From: Gemmatimonadales bacterium UBA7889
GTDB taxonomy: Bacteria; Gemmatimonadota; Gemmatimonadetes; Longimicrobiales; Gaopeijiaceae
DNA: 26,675 bases
Assembly (NCBI GenBank): GCA_002501085.1
Contig: DLRL01000012.1
Location: 1 to 26,675, forward strand
Reading direction: 5' to 3'
Part shown: piece by piece, positions 16,771 through 24,542 of the stretch
How positions within the stretch are numbered: the first letter of the stretch is position 1
Layout of the letters: each line of letters opens with the position of its first letter
Notes under the pieces: generated by a model
What the model was told of the DNA's origin: nothing
Databases searched by the model: none
What the model saw: only the letters and a program-made list of their open reading frames with translations
Position numbers and translations under genes: made by a program

Positions 16771-17768
16771 TATGCTACACTCCTGACCGCACGGCGCACG
16801 AGATTACTCATCATTGGCTGTTTATACTCATTATGCTTTAGGGGGCGAGAGCCCTGGATCGCGATTTCACCAGCCTCAATTGCTAACGCCTCGTCGACTG
16901 CTGCACCCTTCACTAGTCGCTCAACAGCATCAAGCCTGACCGGGAAAGGTGCTACTCCGTTCACAGCGATACGAGCGTCATCAATCGTATTCCCGGATGT
17001 CTTAAAGGCCGCTGCCACACTGACCAGTTGGAAATCCCACGATCCTCGGTCACGAACCTTCTCATAATAGAAGTGCGCATTTGCCCACTCGCTCGGAATA
17101 TCAATCTGAGTAAGCAAATCACCTGGTTCGAGAACTGTCATTCGTGTGATATCAGTCGCCGGACCGATAAAGAAGTCTTCAGCATCGTAGACATTAGAAC
17201 TCCGTCGACCACGCACGGTCATCTTTGCATCGAGTGCGACCAACGCAGGAGCAGTATCGGATGGGTTCACCGCCACACATCGGCTGGTTCCAGTAATTGC
17301 GTGCTCACGGTTCATAGCTTGAGGAGCCGCCGCATAGCAGGTATTACCTCCCGCACGGTAACAAGCCCAGCCGCTACGATAGTACCAGCAACGGGTATCC
17401 TGGCTAATGTTCCCACCTAGTGTGCCCTGATTGCGGATCTGAGGAGTCGCTACATGCTCGGCAGCATCAGCCAAGAGTATGTACTCTGAGCGAACCCGCT
17501 CATGCCGAACGATTTCAGTAAGCGTGGTCATCGCACCGATTTCCAATCCATCTTGACCGTCGATGATACCCTTAAGTTCATCGATACCGCCGAGGTCAAT
17601 CACCGCCTCAGGCCGCTTTATGCGGTCCTTGAACCAGTCGTACGAATCCAGTCCGCCCGCAAGCACCCAGCCTCCCTCACCGTGCTCAGCCATTAAGGCT
17701 AGGGCATCTTCCACCGTCGTCGGTTGGAAGAGTTCAAAGGCCGGAATCATGTCTCTAATGATCGCCAT
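16770..17768 (-). CDS. FAD-binding subunit of XO-family molybdenum hydroxylase, with 4-Cys insertion
   Basis: 332 aa. ATG 17768 has GGGGAG 7 nt upstream. The FAD motifs of the xanthine dehydrogenase medium subunit are present: VLAGGLDSY (35-43, the AGGT/S-type loop) and RNQGTLGGNIS (112-122). C-terminal CO_deh_flav_C-like sequence follows (AVNGVAPFPVRLDAVERLV). Between the FAD motifs and the C-terminal domain lies an insertion with C127, C136, C144 and C164 (TRCWYYRSGWACYRAGGNTC ... RCVAVNPSD). This matches the loop that binds an extra [4Fe-4S] cluster in 4-hydroxybenzoyl-CoA reductase beta and in E. coli PaoB. Thus an added cluster is likely (inferred). No signal peptide; it would be exported bound to the Tat-bearing small subunit. 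Gap to the large-subunit gene is 12 nt. Confidence 0.93.
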   Translation of the reverse strand: MAIIRDMIPAFELFQPTTVEDALALMAEHGEGGWVLAGGLDSYDWFKDRIKRPEAVIDLGGIDELKGIIDGQDGLEIGAMTTLTEIVRHERVRSEYILLADAAEHVATPQIRNQGTLGGNISQDTRCWYYRSGWACYRAGGNTCYAAAPQAMNREHAITGTSRCVAVNPSDTAPALVALDAKMTVRGRRSSNVYDAEDFFIGPATDITRMTVLEPGDLLTQIDIPSEWANAHFYYEKVRDRGSWDFQLVSVAAAFKTSGNTIDDARIAVNGVAPFPVRLDAVERLVKGAAVDEALAIEAGEIAIQGSRPLKHNEYKQPMMSNLVRRAVRSVA

Positions 17769-17780
17769 TTCTCTCTCCCC

Positions 17781-20174
17781 TTAGCCGATGTGCTGTTCGA
17801 GGGTGAACGGTTGCGATAGCCCTTCGAGCTCCGCAAGAATGATGTCAGGCGTCAGCGGCGTACGGCATAGGCAATGACCACCCATCGCGTCGGCAACTGC
17901 TGATGTGACTGCTGCTCCGCCCGCACCCACAGGAGGCTCGCCGATTCCCTTCGCACCAACGGGCGTCTGTGGATCAGGAATTCCTACAGCATCCGCTTTC
18001 ATGTCTAACGGTACATCGAGAATGCCCGGAGGTCTCGCCGTGTAGAGCCTATTTGCAAAAGGAACACCCCACTTGGGGTCGAAAACCCAACGCTGGGTCA
18101 TCGCCTGTCCCATGCCTTGAATACTTCCTCCAAGGACCTGAGCACCCAAGCTACGTGGGTGGAGTACCGTTCCGCAGTCAGTCACCGCGACATATTCCTT
18201 GATATCCACCACACCAGTCTCTTCATCGAGTTCGACCAGCGCAAAACCAGCCACCCAAGAGTAGACTCCTCCACTGCCACCGTAGTTATCTCTAGCTACT
18301 CCCATCAACCCCTGCCCAGCCAGCATATTCGCTGCCGGAACAGTCGTAGCATGGATATTGTCGGGAAGCTCGTGACCATCATACCTGCCACCAAGCTCGA
18401 TCGCGCGTTCCGCAACCTGAGCGAACGTCATGCTCGCTCCCCCTCCTCGGCGAAACACTCGTCCGTTGTCCATATCGTAATTGCTGGGCGAGCCACCAAG
18501 CGTTTGCGCCGCTACTTCTAGAACCTTGGCGCGCGCGTCCATTCCCGCTGCATGGTTTGCCCGGGAGTGCGCATGTGTTGTCTGGCTCCCTGCCTGAACT
18601 GAGCTACGAGGCATACCTCGGCTTGAGTCGCCCCAAACGAGTTCTACTTGGTCCCAGTTGAGATTGAGTATCTCAGCTGCCGGGCGCGCGGTATCCATAA
18701 TGGAGTGCGTACCGAGGTTCCCGAGACCTTGATGGACATAAAGTTTTCCGTCCGGATGAATGACCATGAGGCCATCATATCCGCGGGAACCAGCTGTATA
18801 CGGTGAAAGCCCGATGCCGATTCCTGTCACTTTCGAGCCTTCCCGTCTACCAGACAGCTCCTGCTTGCCCGCCCAATCAAAGATCTCCGCACCCTTCTCT
18901 AAGGCTTCCTTAGCATACACACTCGTAAGTGTGGAATTACGTGGTCCGAATCCGACGTCAGCATCTGGTGCATTCTTCAGATGAACCTCTAGTCGATCGA
19001 GACCCAGCTGTCTGGCTGCCTTCTCAAGAATGGGCTCCATCATAATGACTATTTGAGCGCCACCCGGTCCCCGTTGTGCGGCCTTGGGGGGAGTATTCGT
19101 ATACATCGCGATCCCCCTGAAGCGCATGTTCTGCGGCGTGTACACGAGATCCGCGATCATACCCGCGGTATTAAAGTCACCAGCCCCGAACGGGCCACTC
19201 TCCTGAACGATATAAAGGTCAATCGCGTTACACGTACCATCATCTAGAAAACCCATCTTCAGCCACGACTGGAAACCCGGACGTGCCCTACCGATATAGT
19301 TTTCCTCATAGCGGGTAATACGCAGCATGACAGGCCGGCCAATCTTACGTGAGAAGACGGCGGGCACTTCCATGTGTGTATTTCCACTGATCTTGGAGCC
19401 GAAACCACCACCGCAATACTCGGCTACCAGAATCACATCTTCAGGATCTATGTTCAGCGTACCAGCGATCGCATACTTCGTGCGCTGGGCACTCTGTGTG
19501 GACACGAATGCATGGAGCTTGCCATTCTCCCAGTACATCATGGCGGAACGGGTCTCCATCGGATGGTGGGTCAGAGATTGGTGTACGATTGATTCCTCTA
19601 ACACCAAGTCCGATTCGGAGAATGCCGTATCAATATCTCCTTTCGTCCACTCAACAGCGGCCTCACCGTTTGGCATACGGCCAGCCTCTATTTCCTCAAA
19701 ATCGGCGTCAGTCCACTTAAGTTCGCTGAACTCTCCGCCCCCGAAGCGGTTACCACCAGTGTAGGCGTTCGGTCCGTTAGGCCTAAGGCTGTCTAGCGGA
19801 TCGAGCACGAAAGGCAACGGCTCGAAATCTACCTCGATCTCCTCAATCGCTGCTGCAGCCTGTTCCTCAGTTTCGGCTGCCACCGCGAGAATCGGCTGGC
19901 CCTCATATAGGGGCTCATCAGTCAGGCTAGCCTCTCCTGGGCGACCCTCTATCTGGCGGACTTCATCGGCACGAAGGATGTCTATGACACCGGGCATAGC
20001 AAGCGCCTTTGTTGTATCAACTCCACGTACCCGGGCATGGGGCATGGGGCTTAATAGCAACTTGGCAAACACCATGCCATCTGCTCTGAAATCTTCAGCA
20101 TATTTCGCACGACCTGTGATCTTTGCAACGAGATCCTGTGGTGCGATATCGGTTCCAATTATTTTCTCAGCCAT
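17781..20174 (-). CDS. Xanthine-oxidase-family molybdenum hydroxylase large (catalytic) subunit
   Basis: 797 aa; ATG 20174 has a GGGGGG-type SD 4 nt upstream. The N-terminal a/b-hammerhead domain (GRAKYAEDFRADGMVFAKLLLSPMPHARV) is followed by the molybdopterin domain. Cofactor motifs visible are GGGFGSK (255-261) and RGPGGAQ (368-374; the usual preceding Phe is Gln). The catalytic Glu is E746 in VGAKGIGEPPVG. The form I CO-dehydrogenase loop AYRCSFR is absent, so it is not CoxL. Family members hydroxylate aldehydes, purines or N-heterocycles with water as oxygen source. It has no signal peptide of its own. Context (Tat-bearing small subunit, [4Fe-4S] FAD subunit) is closest to PaoC-like periplasmic aldehyde oxidoreductases, but the substrate is not readable. 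Confidence 0.95.
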   Translation of the reverse strand: MAEKIIGTDIAPQDLVAKITGRAKYAEDFRADGMVFAKLLLSPMPHARVRGVDTTKALAMPGVIDILRADEVRQIEGRPGEASLTDEPLYEGQPILAVAAETEEQAAAAIEEIEVDFEPLPFVLDPLDSLRPNGPNAYTGGNRFGGGEFSELKWTDADFEEIEAGRMPNGEAAVEWTKGDIDTAFSESDLVLEESIVHQSLTHHPMETRSAMMYWENGKLHAFVSTQSAQRTKYAIAGTLNIDPEDVILVAEYCGGGFGSKISGNTHMEVPAVFSRKIGRPVMLRITRYEENYIGRARPGFQSWLKMGFLDDGTCNAIDLYIVQESGPFGAGDFNTAGMIADLVYTPQNMRFRGIAMYTNTPPKAAQRGPGGAQIVIMMEPILEKAARQLGLDRLEVHLKNAPDADVGFGPRNSTLTSVYAKEALEKGAEIFDWAGKQELSGRREGSKVTGIGIGLSPYTAGSRGYDGLMVIHPDGKLYVHQGLGNLGTHSIMDTARPAAEILNLNWDQVELVWGDSSRGMPRSSVQAGSQTTHAHSRANHAAGMDARAKVLEVAAQTLGGSPSNYDMDNGRVFRRGGGASMTFAQVAERAIELGGRYDGHELPDNIHATTVPAANMLAGQGLMGVARDNYGGSGGVYSWVAGFALVELDEETGVVDIKEYVAVTDCGTVLHPRSLGAQVLGGSIQGMGQAMTQRWVFDPKWGVPFANRLYTARPPGILDVPLDMKADAVGIPDPQTPVGAKGIGEPPVGAGGAAVTSAVADAMGGHCLCRTPLTPDIILAELEGLSQPFTLEQHIG

Positions 20175-20183
20175 AAGACCCCC

Positions 20184-20813
20184 CTACACGCTGCGTGCGA
20201 GCTCAGCGGCTCGCATCGCACAGTTGAGGATTTTGTCATAGTCACCACATCGGCAAAGGTTGCCAGAAAGTGCATGTGCCGCCTCTGCCCGGGTGGGATT
20301 CGGATTCTCATTCACCATAGCGGTCATACTCATGATGAAGCCCGGTGCACAAAACGCGCACTGGAAGCCACCTTCGTCGATGACCGCCTGCTGTACAAGG
20401 CTGAGCTCTCCTGTATCTGGATTCTCGAGCCCCTCAATCGTTGTAATAGAACTGCCTCGCACTTGATTCGTCAGCATTGAGCACCCGTACTGGTTAACCC
20501 CATCAACTAACACCGTACAGGCTCCGCATTCCGCACGATCACAGCCAAGCTTGGTGCCAGTTAGATTAAGTCGGTACCGGAGTGTCATCGCGAGTGTTTC
20601 GTTCGGTAGTACGTCCACCCGCCGCTGCTGACCATTGATGGTGAGCGTTATGAGACGCTCCGCAGTCCCGGAAGACTGCGCCCCCAAGAGGCCGGAACCT
20701 CCTATGAAGTAACCTGCCGAAGATGCTGTAGCGCCTACGGCTATAACACTTTTGATGAACTTTCGTCTGGAGTATTTTGTCTCCAAGAGACCTACCGATT
20801 CTGCTTCGCCCAT
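20184..20813 (-). CDS. Tat-exported 2x[2Fe-2S] small subunit of molybdenum hydroxylase
   Basis: 209 aa from ATG 20813 (GGAG 7 nt upstream; an upstream in-frame GTG at 20852 lacks this). The N-terminus carries a clear Tat signal, YSRRKFIKSV (R16/R17), followed by a weakly hydrophobic segment ending near AQSSG (about 45-49). The plant-type cluster uses C91, C96, C99 and C111 (CDRAECGAC); the second uses C152, C155, C187 and C189 (CAFCAPGF, CRCGDYDK). This is the electron-transfer small subunit of an XO-family enzyme. The signal places the whole enzyme in the periplasm, with the large and FAD subunits piggy-backing as in PaoABC. It is first in the operon; spacing to the large subunit is 9 nt. 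Confidence 0.95.
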   Translation of the reverse strand: MGEAESVGLLETKYSRRKFIKSVIAVGATASSAGYFIGGSGLLGAQSSGTAERLITLTINGQQRRVDVLPNETLAMTLRYRLNLTGTKLGCDRAECGACTVLVDGVNQYGCSMLTNQVRGSSITTIEGLENPDTGELSLVQQAVIDEGGFQCAFCAPGFIMSMTAMVNENPNPTRAEAAHALSGNLCRCGDYDKILNCAMRAAELARSV

Positions 20814-21101
20814 CGAACTGCTCCATCGCGAGGGACAGTTACCCGCGCACATTCAGCGCGCACTTGGGAAGATAATAGGTATCAAAGCACTGTCCCGCGA
20901 GCGTTTTCTTTGATCTCCTCATCCGAGGAAGTGGAGTTGCGCCCTGCGCGCTGGCCGGGAAGGTCCCCTCTATCAATTCAAGCAAGATGAACTCGCGGCT
21001 CTAATCCAGAGATAGTGGGAGATGTGCAGTAGGCCGGATATATTAGCTCCACTAATTCCCAGAAGAAGTGTCGAGCGCTGACCTAGGGTTACAACTCCTT
21101 T
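20814..21101. promoter_or_regulatory. Divergent intergenic region between Mo-hydroxylase operon and PAP2 gene
   Basis: No gene seen. On the minus strand a TATTAT (complement of 20872-20877) resembles a -10 element for the Mo-hydroxylase operon, without a convincing -35 at normal spacing. Immediately upstream of it is a perfect 7-bp dyad, ATCAAAG (20881-20887) and CTTTGAT (20908-20914), 20 nt apart, well placed for a regulator overlapping the -35 region. For the plus-strand gene a TATATT at 21039-21044 is the only -10-like element noticed. All of this is pattern reading with modest weight. Confidence 0.35.
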
Positions 21102-21944
21102 ATGCCTGATATGCTTCACCGTCCATTGGGTCTCGCCGGACTCTATCTGCTAGTAACGGCCCCGACATTGCTACCGGGGCCGTGGACAACAGAGCACATT
21201 GTTCTTGCTGGCCTGCATTTGAGTGCCTGTGTCCTGTGCCTCAGACAGGCGCGCGTCCCTGAAGATCTTGGCTGGCTATCGAGTTGGGGCGCATTAATTC
21301 TGATACCGCTCTTTTACGCAGAAATCGCACTCCTTAACCAGTCATTCGGTGTGGGCTATCACGATAGCCTAGTTCTATCATGGGAGGCATTTCTGTTTGG
21401 ATCACCAGCAACCGAATTGGCGGGCCGATACCCATATCCTCTACTCAGCGAGTCCCTCCACCTGGCTTACTTCTCTTATTACCCAACTATTTATATTCCC
21501 CCACTTCTACTCTTTGTCTCCGGGAGACGTGAGGCATTCCAAGCAACCGTAGTGACACTGATCGCAACCGCCAGCGTCTGTTTCGTGTTCTTTGTCTACT
21601 TCCCAGTCCAAGGTCCTCGGTATTTTGGCCCTCCTGAATCAATACCAGAAGGTCCGATTCGAGCATTGACACTCTCTATTTTGGAGAATGGCTCCTCCCG
21701 TGGGGCTGCGTTTCCTAGCTCACACATGGCAATGACAGTATGCCAAGCTATGGCACAGCTTCGTTATCAACCTCCAATTGGAATACTTGTAACACTCATC
21801 TCAGTTGGGGTTGGGGTCGGAGCTGTGTACGGTGGATTCCACTACGCGATTGATATGCTCGCCGGAGCAGTAGTCGGGTTGGTGGTCGGCGGGATCACAC
21901 TCACCTACATAAGACATTCTGATAGCCTACCAGAGGCGGTATAG
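21102..21944 (+). CDS. PAP2-superfamily membrane phosphatase/phosphotransferase
   Basis: 280 aa with about six hydrophobic segments. The three PAP2 motifs are recognisable: GPR at 171-173 (VQGPRYFGPP, weak motif 1), PSSH at 205-208 (GSSRGAAFPSSHMAM, motif 2) and GGFHYAID with H247 and D251 (motif 3). The arrangement, with a long gap before motif 2 and the GPRYF block, is like the inositol-phosphoceramide-synthase/Aur1-type branch of the superfamily as well as lipid phosphatases. The likely substrate is a lipid phosphate or undecaprenyl-type phosphate at the outer face of the inner membrane. ATG 21102 or ATG 21111 could start it; no clear SD is seen at either. It is followed after 39 nt by a second membrane protein gene on the same strand. 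Confidence 0.85.
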   Translation: MPDMLHRPLGLAGLYLLVTAPTLLPGPWTTEHIVLAGLHLSACVLCLRQARVPEDLGWLSSWGALILIPLFYAEIALLNQSFGVGYHDSLVLSWEAFLFGSPATELAGRYPYPLLSESLHLAYFSYYPTIYIPPLLLFVSGRREAFQATVVTLIATASVCFVFFVYFPVQGPRYFGPPESIPEGPIRALTLSILENGSSRGAAFPSSHMAMTVCQAMAQLRYQPPIGILVTLISVGVGVGAVYGGFHYAIDMLAGAVVGLVVGGITLTYIRHSDSLPEAV

Positions 21945-21983
21945 TGATAACACACGTCATTCACCCGACCTGGCTATAGGGCC

Positions 21984-22958
21984 TTGGGAGGCTCCCTGCT
22001 GACGACGCGAGTTTCCTGCCTCATAAGTTGGCTTCTACTTACTGCACTCGTAGTAGCGACAATCGGACGCGTGGACTGGACCCTTGCGATCGCAGCCATC
22101 GCTAAAGCGAAACCCCTACCCCTGATTCTAGCAGTCCTGCTTAACGCAATGATTCTAGTATTCGCTACAGCTCAGTGGCTGCTTTTTCTACCAGAGGGAG
22201 TGTCAGTAGCCAAATCGAAGATGTTCAAGATTATGGCGATAATGAGCACAGTCGCGAACAGTGGTCCGGCTGGGGGTGGTGCAGCCGTCGGAGTGCATCT
22301 CCTGGCCAAGCAAGAAGGAGTGGGTCACTCGGTCGGATTATCGGTCCTGCTTCTTGATCAATTGGTTGAGGGATTGGTGAAAATGGCGATTGTCCTTCTC
22401 GCAATTGTGGTAGTCCCTATTGGACTTGAATACAAAGCTGTCAGTGCCATGATTCTGATAGGAGTACCCACCCTTTTTTTCGTCTTAACCGTTATCGCTC
22501 ACCGAAGATCTGTCCTCGAATCAATATCGGAACGAACTACAGGGTTCTTGGGGTGGATTCTCACAAAGCTAAACCTTGTTGCTGCCAACCTTGAAGCACT
22601 CCGACGACCCAAGAAACTCTCTCTAACAGTCATGCTAGGCTTACTACAAAAACTGGTGGCGGCCCTTGCGATCACTTGCATACTCCTAGCATTCGGAGTA
22701 GTCACACCCTGGTGGGGAATCCTCGCCGTCCTGGTCGCTGTGAATCTCTCATCAGTAGTATCGGTGACACCGGCTAACCTCGGAGTCTTTGAGGGTGCGG
22801 CGTTCCTTGTTTATAGAAGTCTCGGCATCAGCAGTGACACCGCCGTGGCATTAGCAATTGTTCAGCATGCCGCTTACCTAATCCCCCTCGCGGGCATTGG
22901 TTGGGTCATCTCTTCCGTAAGGCCACTGAATATTAGTCGTAGTAAATCCGAACCTTAA
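21984..22958 (+). CDS. UPF0104 / lysylphosphatidylglycerol-synthase-TM-like integral membrane protein
   Basis: 324 aa, roughly eight membrane segments. The pattern matches the flippase-like domain family found at the N-terminus of MprF and in AglD/YbhN-type proteins: LLNAMILVFATAQWLLFLP, ANSGPAGGGAAVGVHLLAKQEG, LLDQLVEGLVKMA and VNLSSVVSVTPANLGVFEGAAFLVYRSLGIS near the C-terminus, the last being the most diagnostic block (P-x-N-L-G-x-x-E). Such proteins are tied to lipid-linked glycosylation or lipid flipping. The start is uncertain: TTG 21984 opens the frame, but the GGGAGG just after it could be an SD for a later CTG or other start. It lies 39 nt behind the PAP2 gene, so the two are probably cotranscribed. 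Confidence 0.8.
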   Translation: MGGSLLTTRVSCLISWLLLTALVVATIGRVDWTLAIAAIAKAKPLPLILAVLLNAMILVFATAQWLLFLPEGVSVAKSKMFKIMAIMSTVANSGPAGGGAAVGVHLLAKQEGVGHSVGLSVLLLDQLVEGLVKMAIVLLAIVVVPIGLEYKAVSAMILIGVPTLFFVLTVIAHRRSVLESISERTTGFLGWILTKLNLVAANLEALRRPKKLSLTVMLGLLQKLVAALAITCILLAFGVVTPWWGILAVLVAVNLSSVVSVTPANLGVFEGAAFLVYRSLGISSDTAVALAIVQHAAYLIPLAGIGWVISSVRPLNISRSKSEP

Positions 22959-22988
22959 TGCAGATTAGTGGGACGACCTAATAAGTCT

Positions 22989-24440
22989 TTACCACGATAC
23001 TGCCCAGACCCCGCCTGGATATGCAGTCTGTTTAGGTGCTAGCCTGAATGCACTTAGCACTGGCAGTGTCCATCTATCCAAGTGCGCACCAGTGACGGGT
23101 TGCCTCGGATCGAAGCCAATTACTGCTGTGCCAATTTCCCCTGAAGCGACTGCGGTTTCAAAATCGCTTGCATCCCAAAGACCCCTCTGCGATAGAGAGG
23201 TCATAATGAAAGGGTGAATCAGCGCAGAGTGTCCACAGGCCTGAGCGATATTGGCCTCCTCTGTAAGTACAGGCCCTGACCTCGGAAATTCGGAGCATAT
23301 CGAAGCTAGATTTTCTGTAATATCTGAAACCCGGGAAAGATTGATCCATGCGACAGTACCAACAGCGATATCAGCTCCGATCACTTGAAACGCTAGAATC
23401 CAAGGAAGCAATCGATGATGTCTGGTCTTAGGGATTTGAAGAGATGCTTGGTCTGCGCCAGAAAGCACACCTCCTGCGCTAAACAGCACGGGACCCACGA
23501 GCATCACTGTCGCCATATGTAAATCAAGAAAATATGCGGAAGACGACCCTGACCGAACCGCAGAAAATGACCATACTAGGGCACTACACCAGTACCACCA
23601 GACTGGATCACTACGAGCTTCCGGACGACCTCGAAGAACGCTATAAGCTGCTACTGAAAGGAGGGGTGTCCAGGGAGCCACATGGCTGAGAAACTGCCAA
23701 CCCAGATTCATAATCGAATAGGTGCCAGTGGTGTATATCAGCATATGTCGCCACGGTTCAAGGCCCCACACAAGAGTGATGGCAGTAGCCCCTGCGATAC
23801 CCGCACCCAGATACCCGAATAGGATTGAACGGAGTTCGGTGGTTCGATACTTCCAAACCCAGACAAGGGCAACTAGTGAAGGAACAACTTGGGTTTGTTT
23901 CGCAAAGCAACTCATAGCAAGCAGAACACCTGCCCAAAACACTGCGCGCCCGGTTCTCCCTCGATCCACCAATGCCCATCCCATCACCGTACCGAGTACA
24001 GCCCACATCTCAATGCGGAATTGTCCAGTTCCATATACAAAAGGCACACTCGCACCCAGGAGTCCTAAGCTGCCGATCGATGCTGTCCAATCTCTGCCTC
24101 TAGCCTGAACCCACCACCCAATCACTCCTACGACCAGGATCACTCCCAGCCCATTCACCAAACGCCCAGCTAGGAGAGGCTGTATCCCAAGCAACGCTAA
24201 GAATCGAATTAGGACCAGCACCATTGGGGGATAGTTCAGAACACGAAGTGTTCCATCACCTTCGATTGAAGGATAGAGCTTCCCCGTCTCCATCCACCCC
24301 TGCAAATGATCTAGGAGTTCCCCCGCTGTGTAGCCGGGGTCCAATGGGTGGAGCGCCAGTGAAATTGACCAAAACAGACAGATAGTGATCAGCCAAGCCA
24401 ACTGAACTCGCCCAGCCAGTTGTACCCATGGCCGATTCAT
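22989..24440 (-). CDS. Polytopic membrane protein, GT-C-type glycosyltransferase-like
   Basis: 483 aa with about ten hydrophobic helices and a soluble C-terminal tail (about 370-483). The first loop holds acidic residues and a conserved-looking LYPSIEGDGTLRVLNYPP segment (about 55-73). D/E plus YPP in loop 1 is typical of GT-C enzymes that use polyprenyl-phosphate sugars (ArnT/PMT-like or DUF2029-like). I cannot name the sugar or acceptor. ATG 24440 has GAAGGA 7 nt upstream, and that SD lies in a small palindrome CGAAGG-T-CCTTCG (24442-24454), which might fold over it. The gene follows the ketoacyl synthase after 102 nt on the same strand and converges on the UPF0104 gene with only 30 nt between stops. 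Confidence 0.72.
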   Translation of the reverse strand: MNRPWVQLAGRVQLAWLITICLFWSISLALHPLDPGYTAGELLDHLQGWMETGKLYPSIEGDGTLRVLNYPPMVLVLIRFLALLGIQPLLAGRLVNGLGVILVVGVIGWWVQARGRDWTASIGSLGLLGASVPFVYGTGQFRIEMWAVLGTVMGWALVDRGRTGRAVFWAGVLLAMSCFAKQTQVVPSLVALVWVWKYRTTELRSILFGYLGAGIAGATAITLVWGLEPWRHMLIYTTGTYSIMNLGWQFLSHVAPWTPLLSVAAYSVLRGRPEARSDPVWWYWCSALVWSFSAVRSGSSSAYFLDLHMATVMLVGPVLFSAGGVLSGADQASLQIPKTRHHRLLPWILAFQVIGADIAVGTVAWINLSRVSDITENLASICSEFPRSGPVLTEEANIAQACGHSALIHPFIMTSLSQRGLWDASDFETAVASGEIGTAVIGFDPRQPVTGAHLDRWTLPVLSAFRLAPKQTAYPGGVWAVSW

Positions 24441-24542
24441 ACGAAGGTCCTTCGCCTAGATTCGTAGCAGAAAATCGGCATTAATCCACCGACCTAAAGC
24501 ATGGCGCATCAACTACAAGATGGATTTGCCTGCGAGTCAATC

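Noticed and set aside
17781..20174. Aerobic CO dehydrogenase (CoxL)
   Set aside because: The form I active-site loop AYRCSFR is absent, and a Tat signal on the small subunit plus a [4Fe-4S]-type FAD subunit do not fit CoxMSL.
17781..20813. Cytoplasmic NAD-dependent xanthine dehydrogenase
   Set aside because: The Tat signal, cytochrome b partner and four-Cys FAD-subunit insertion point to a periplasmic, quinone-linked enzyme instead.
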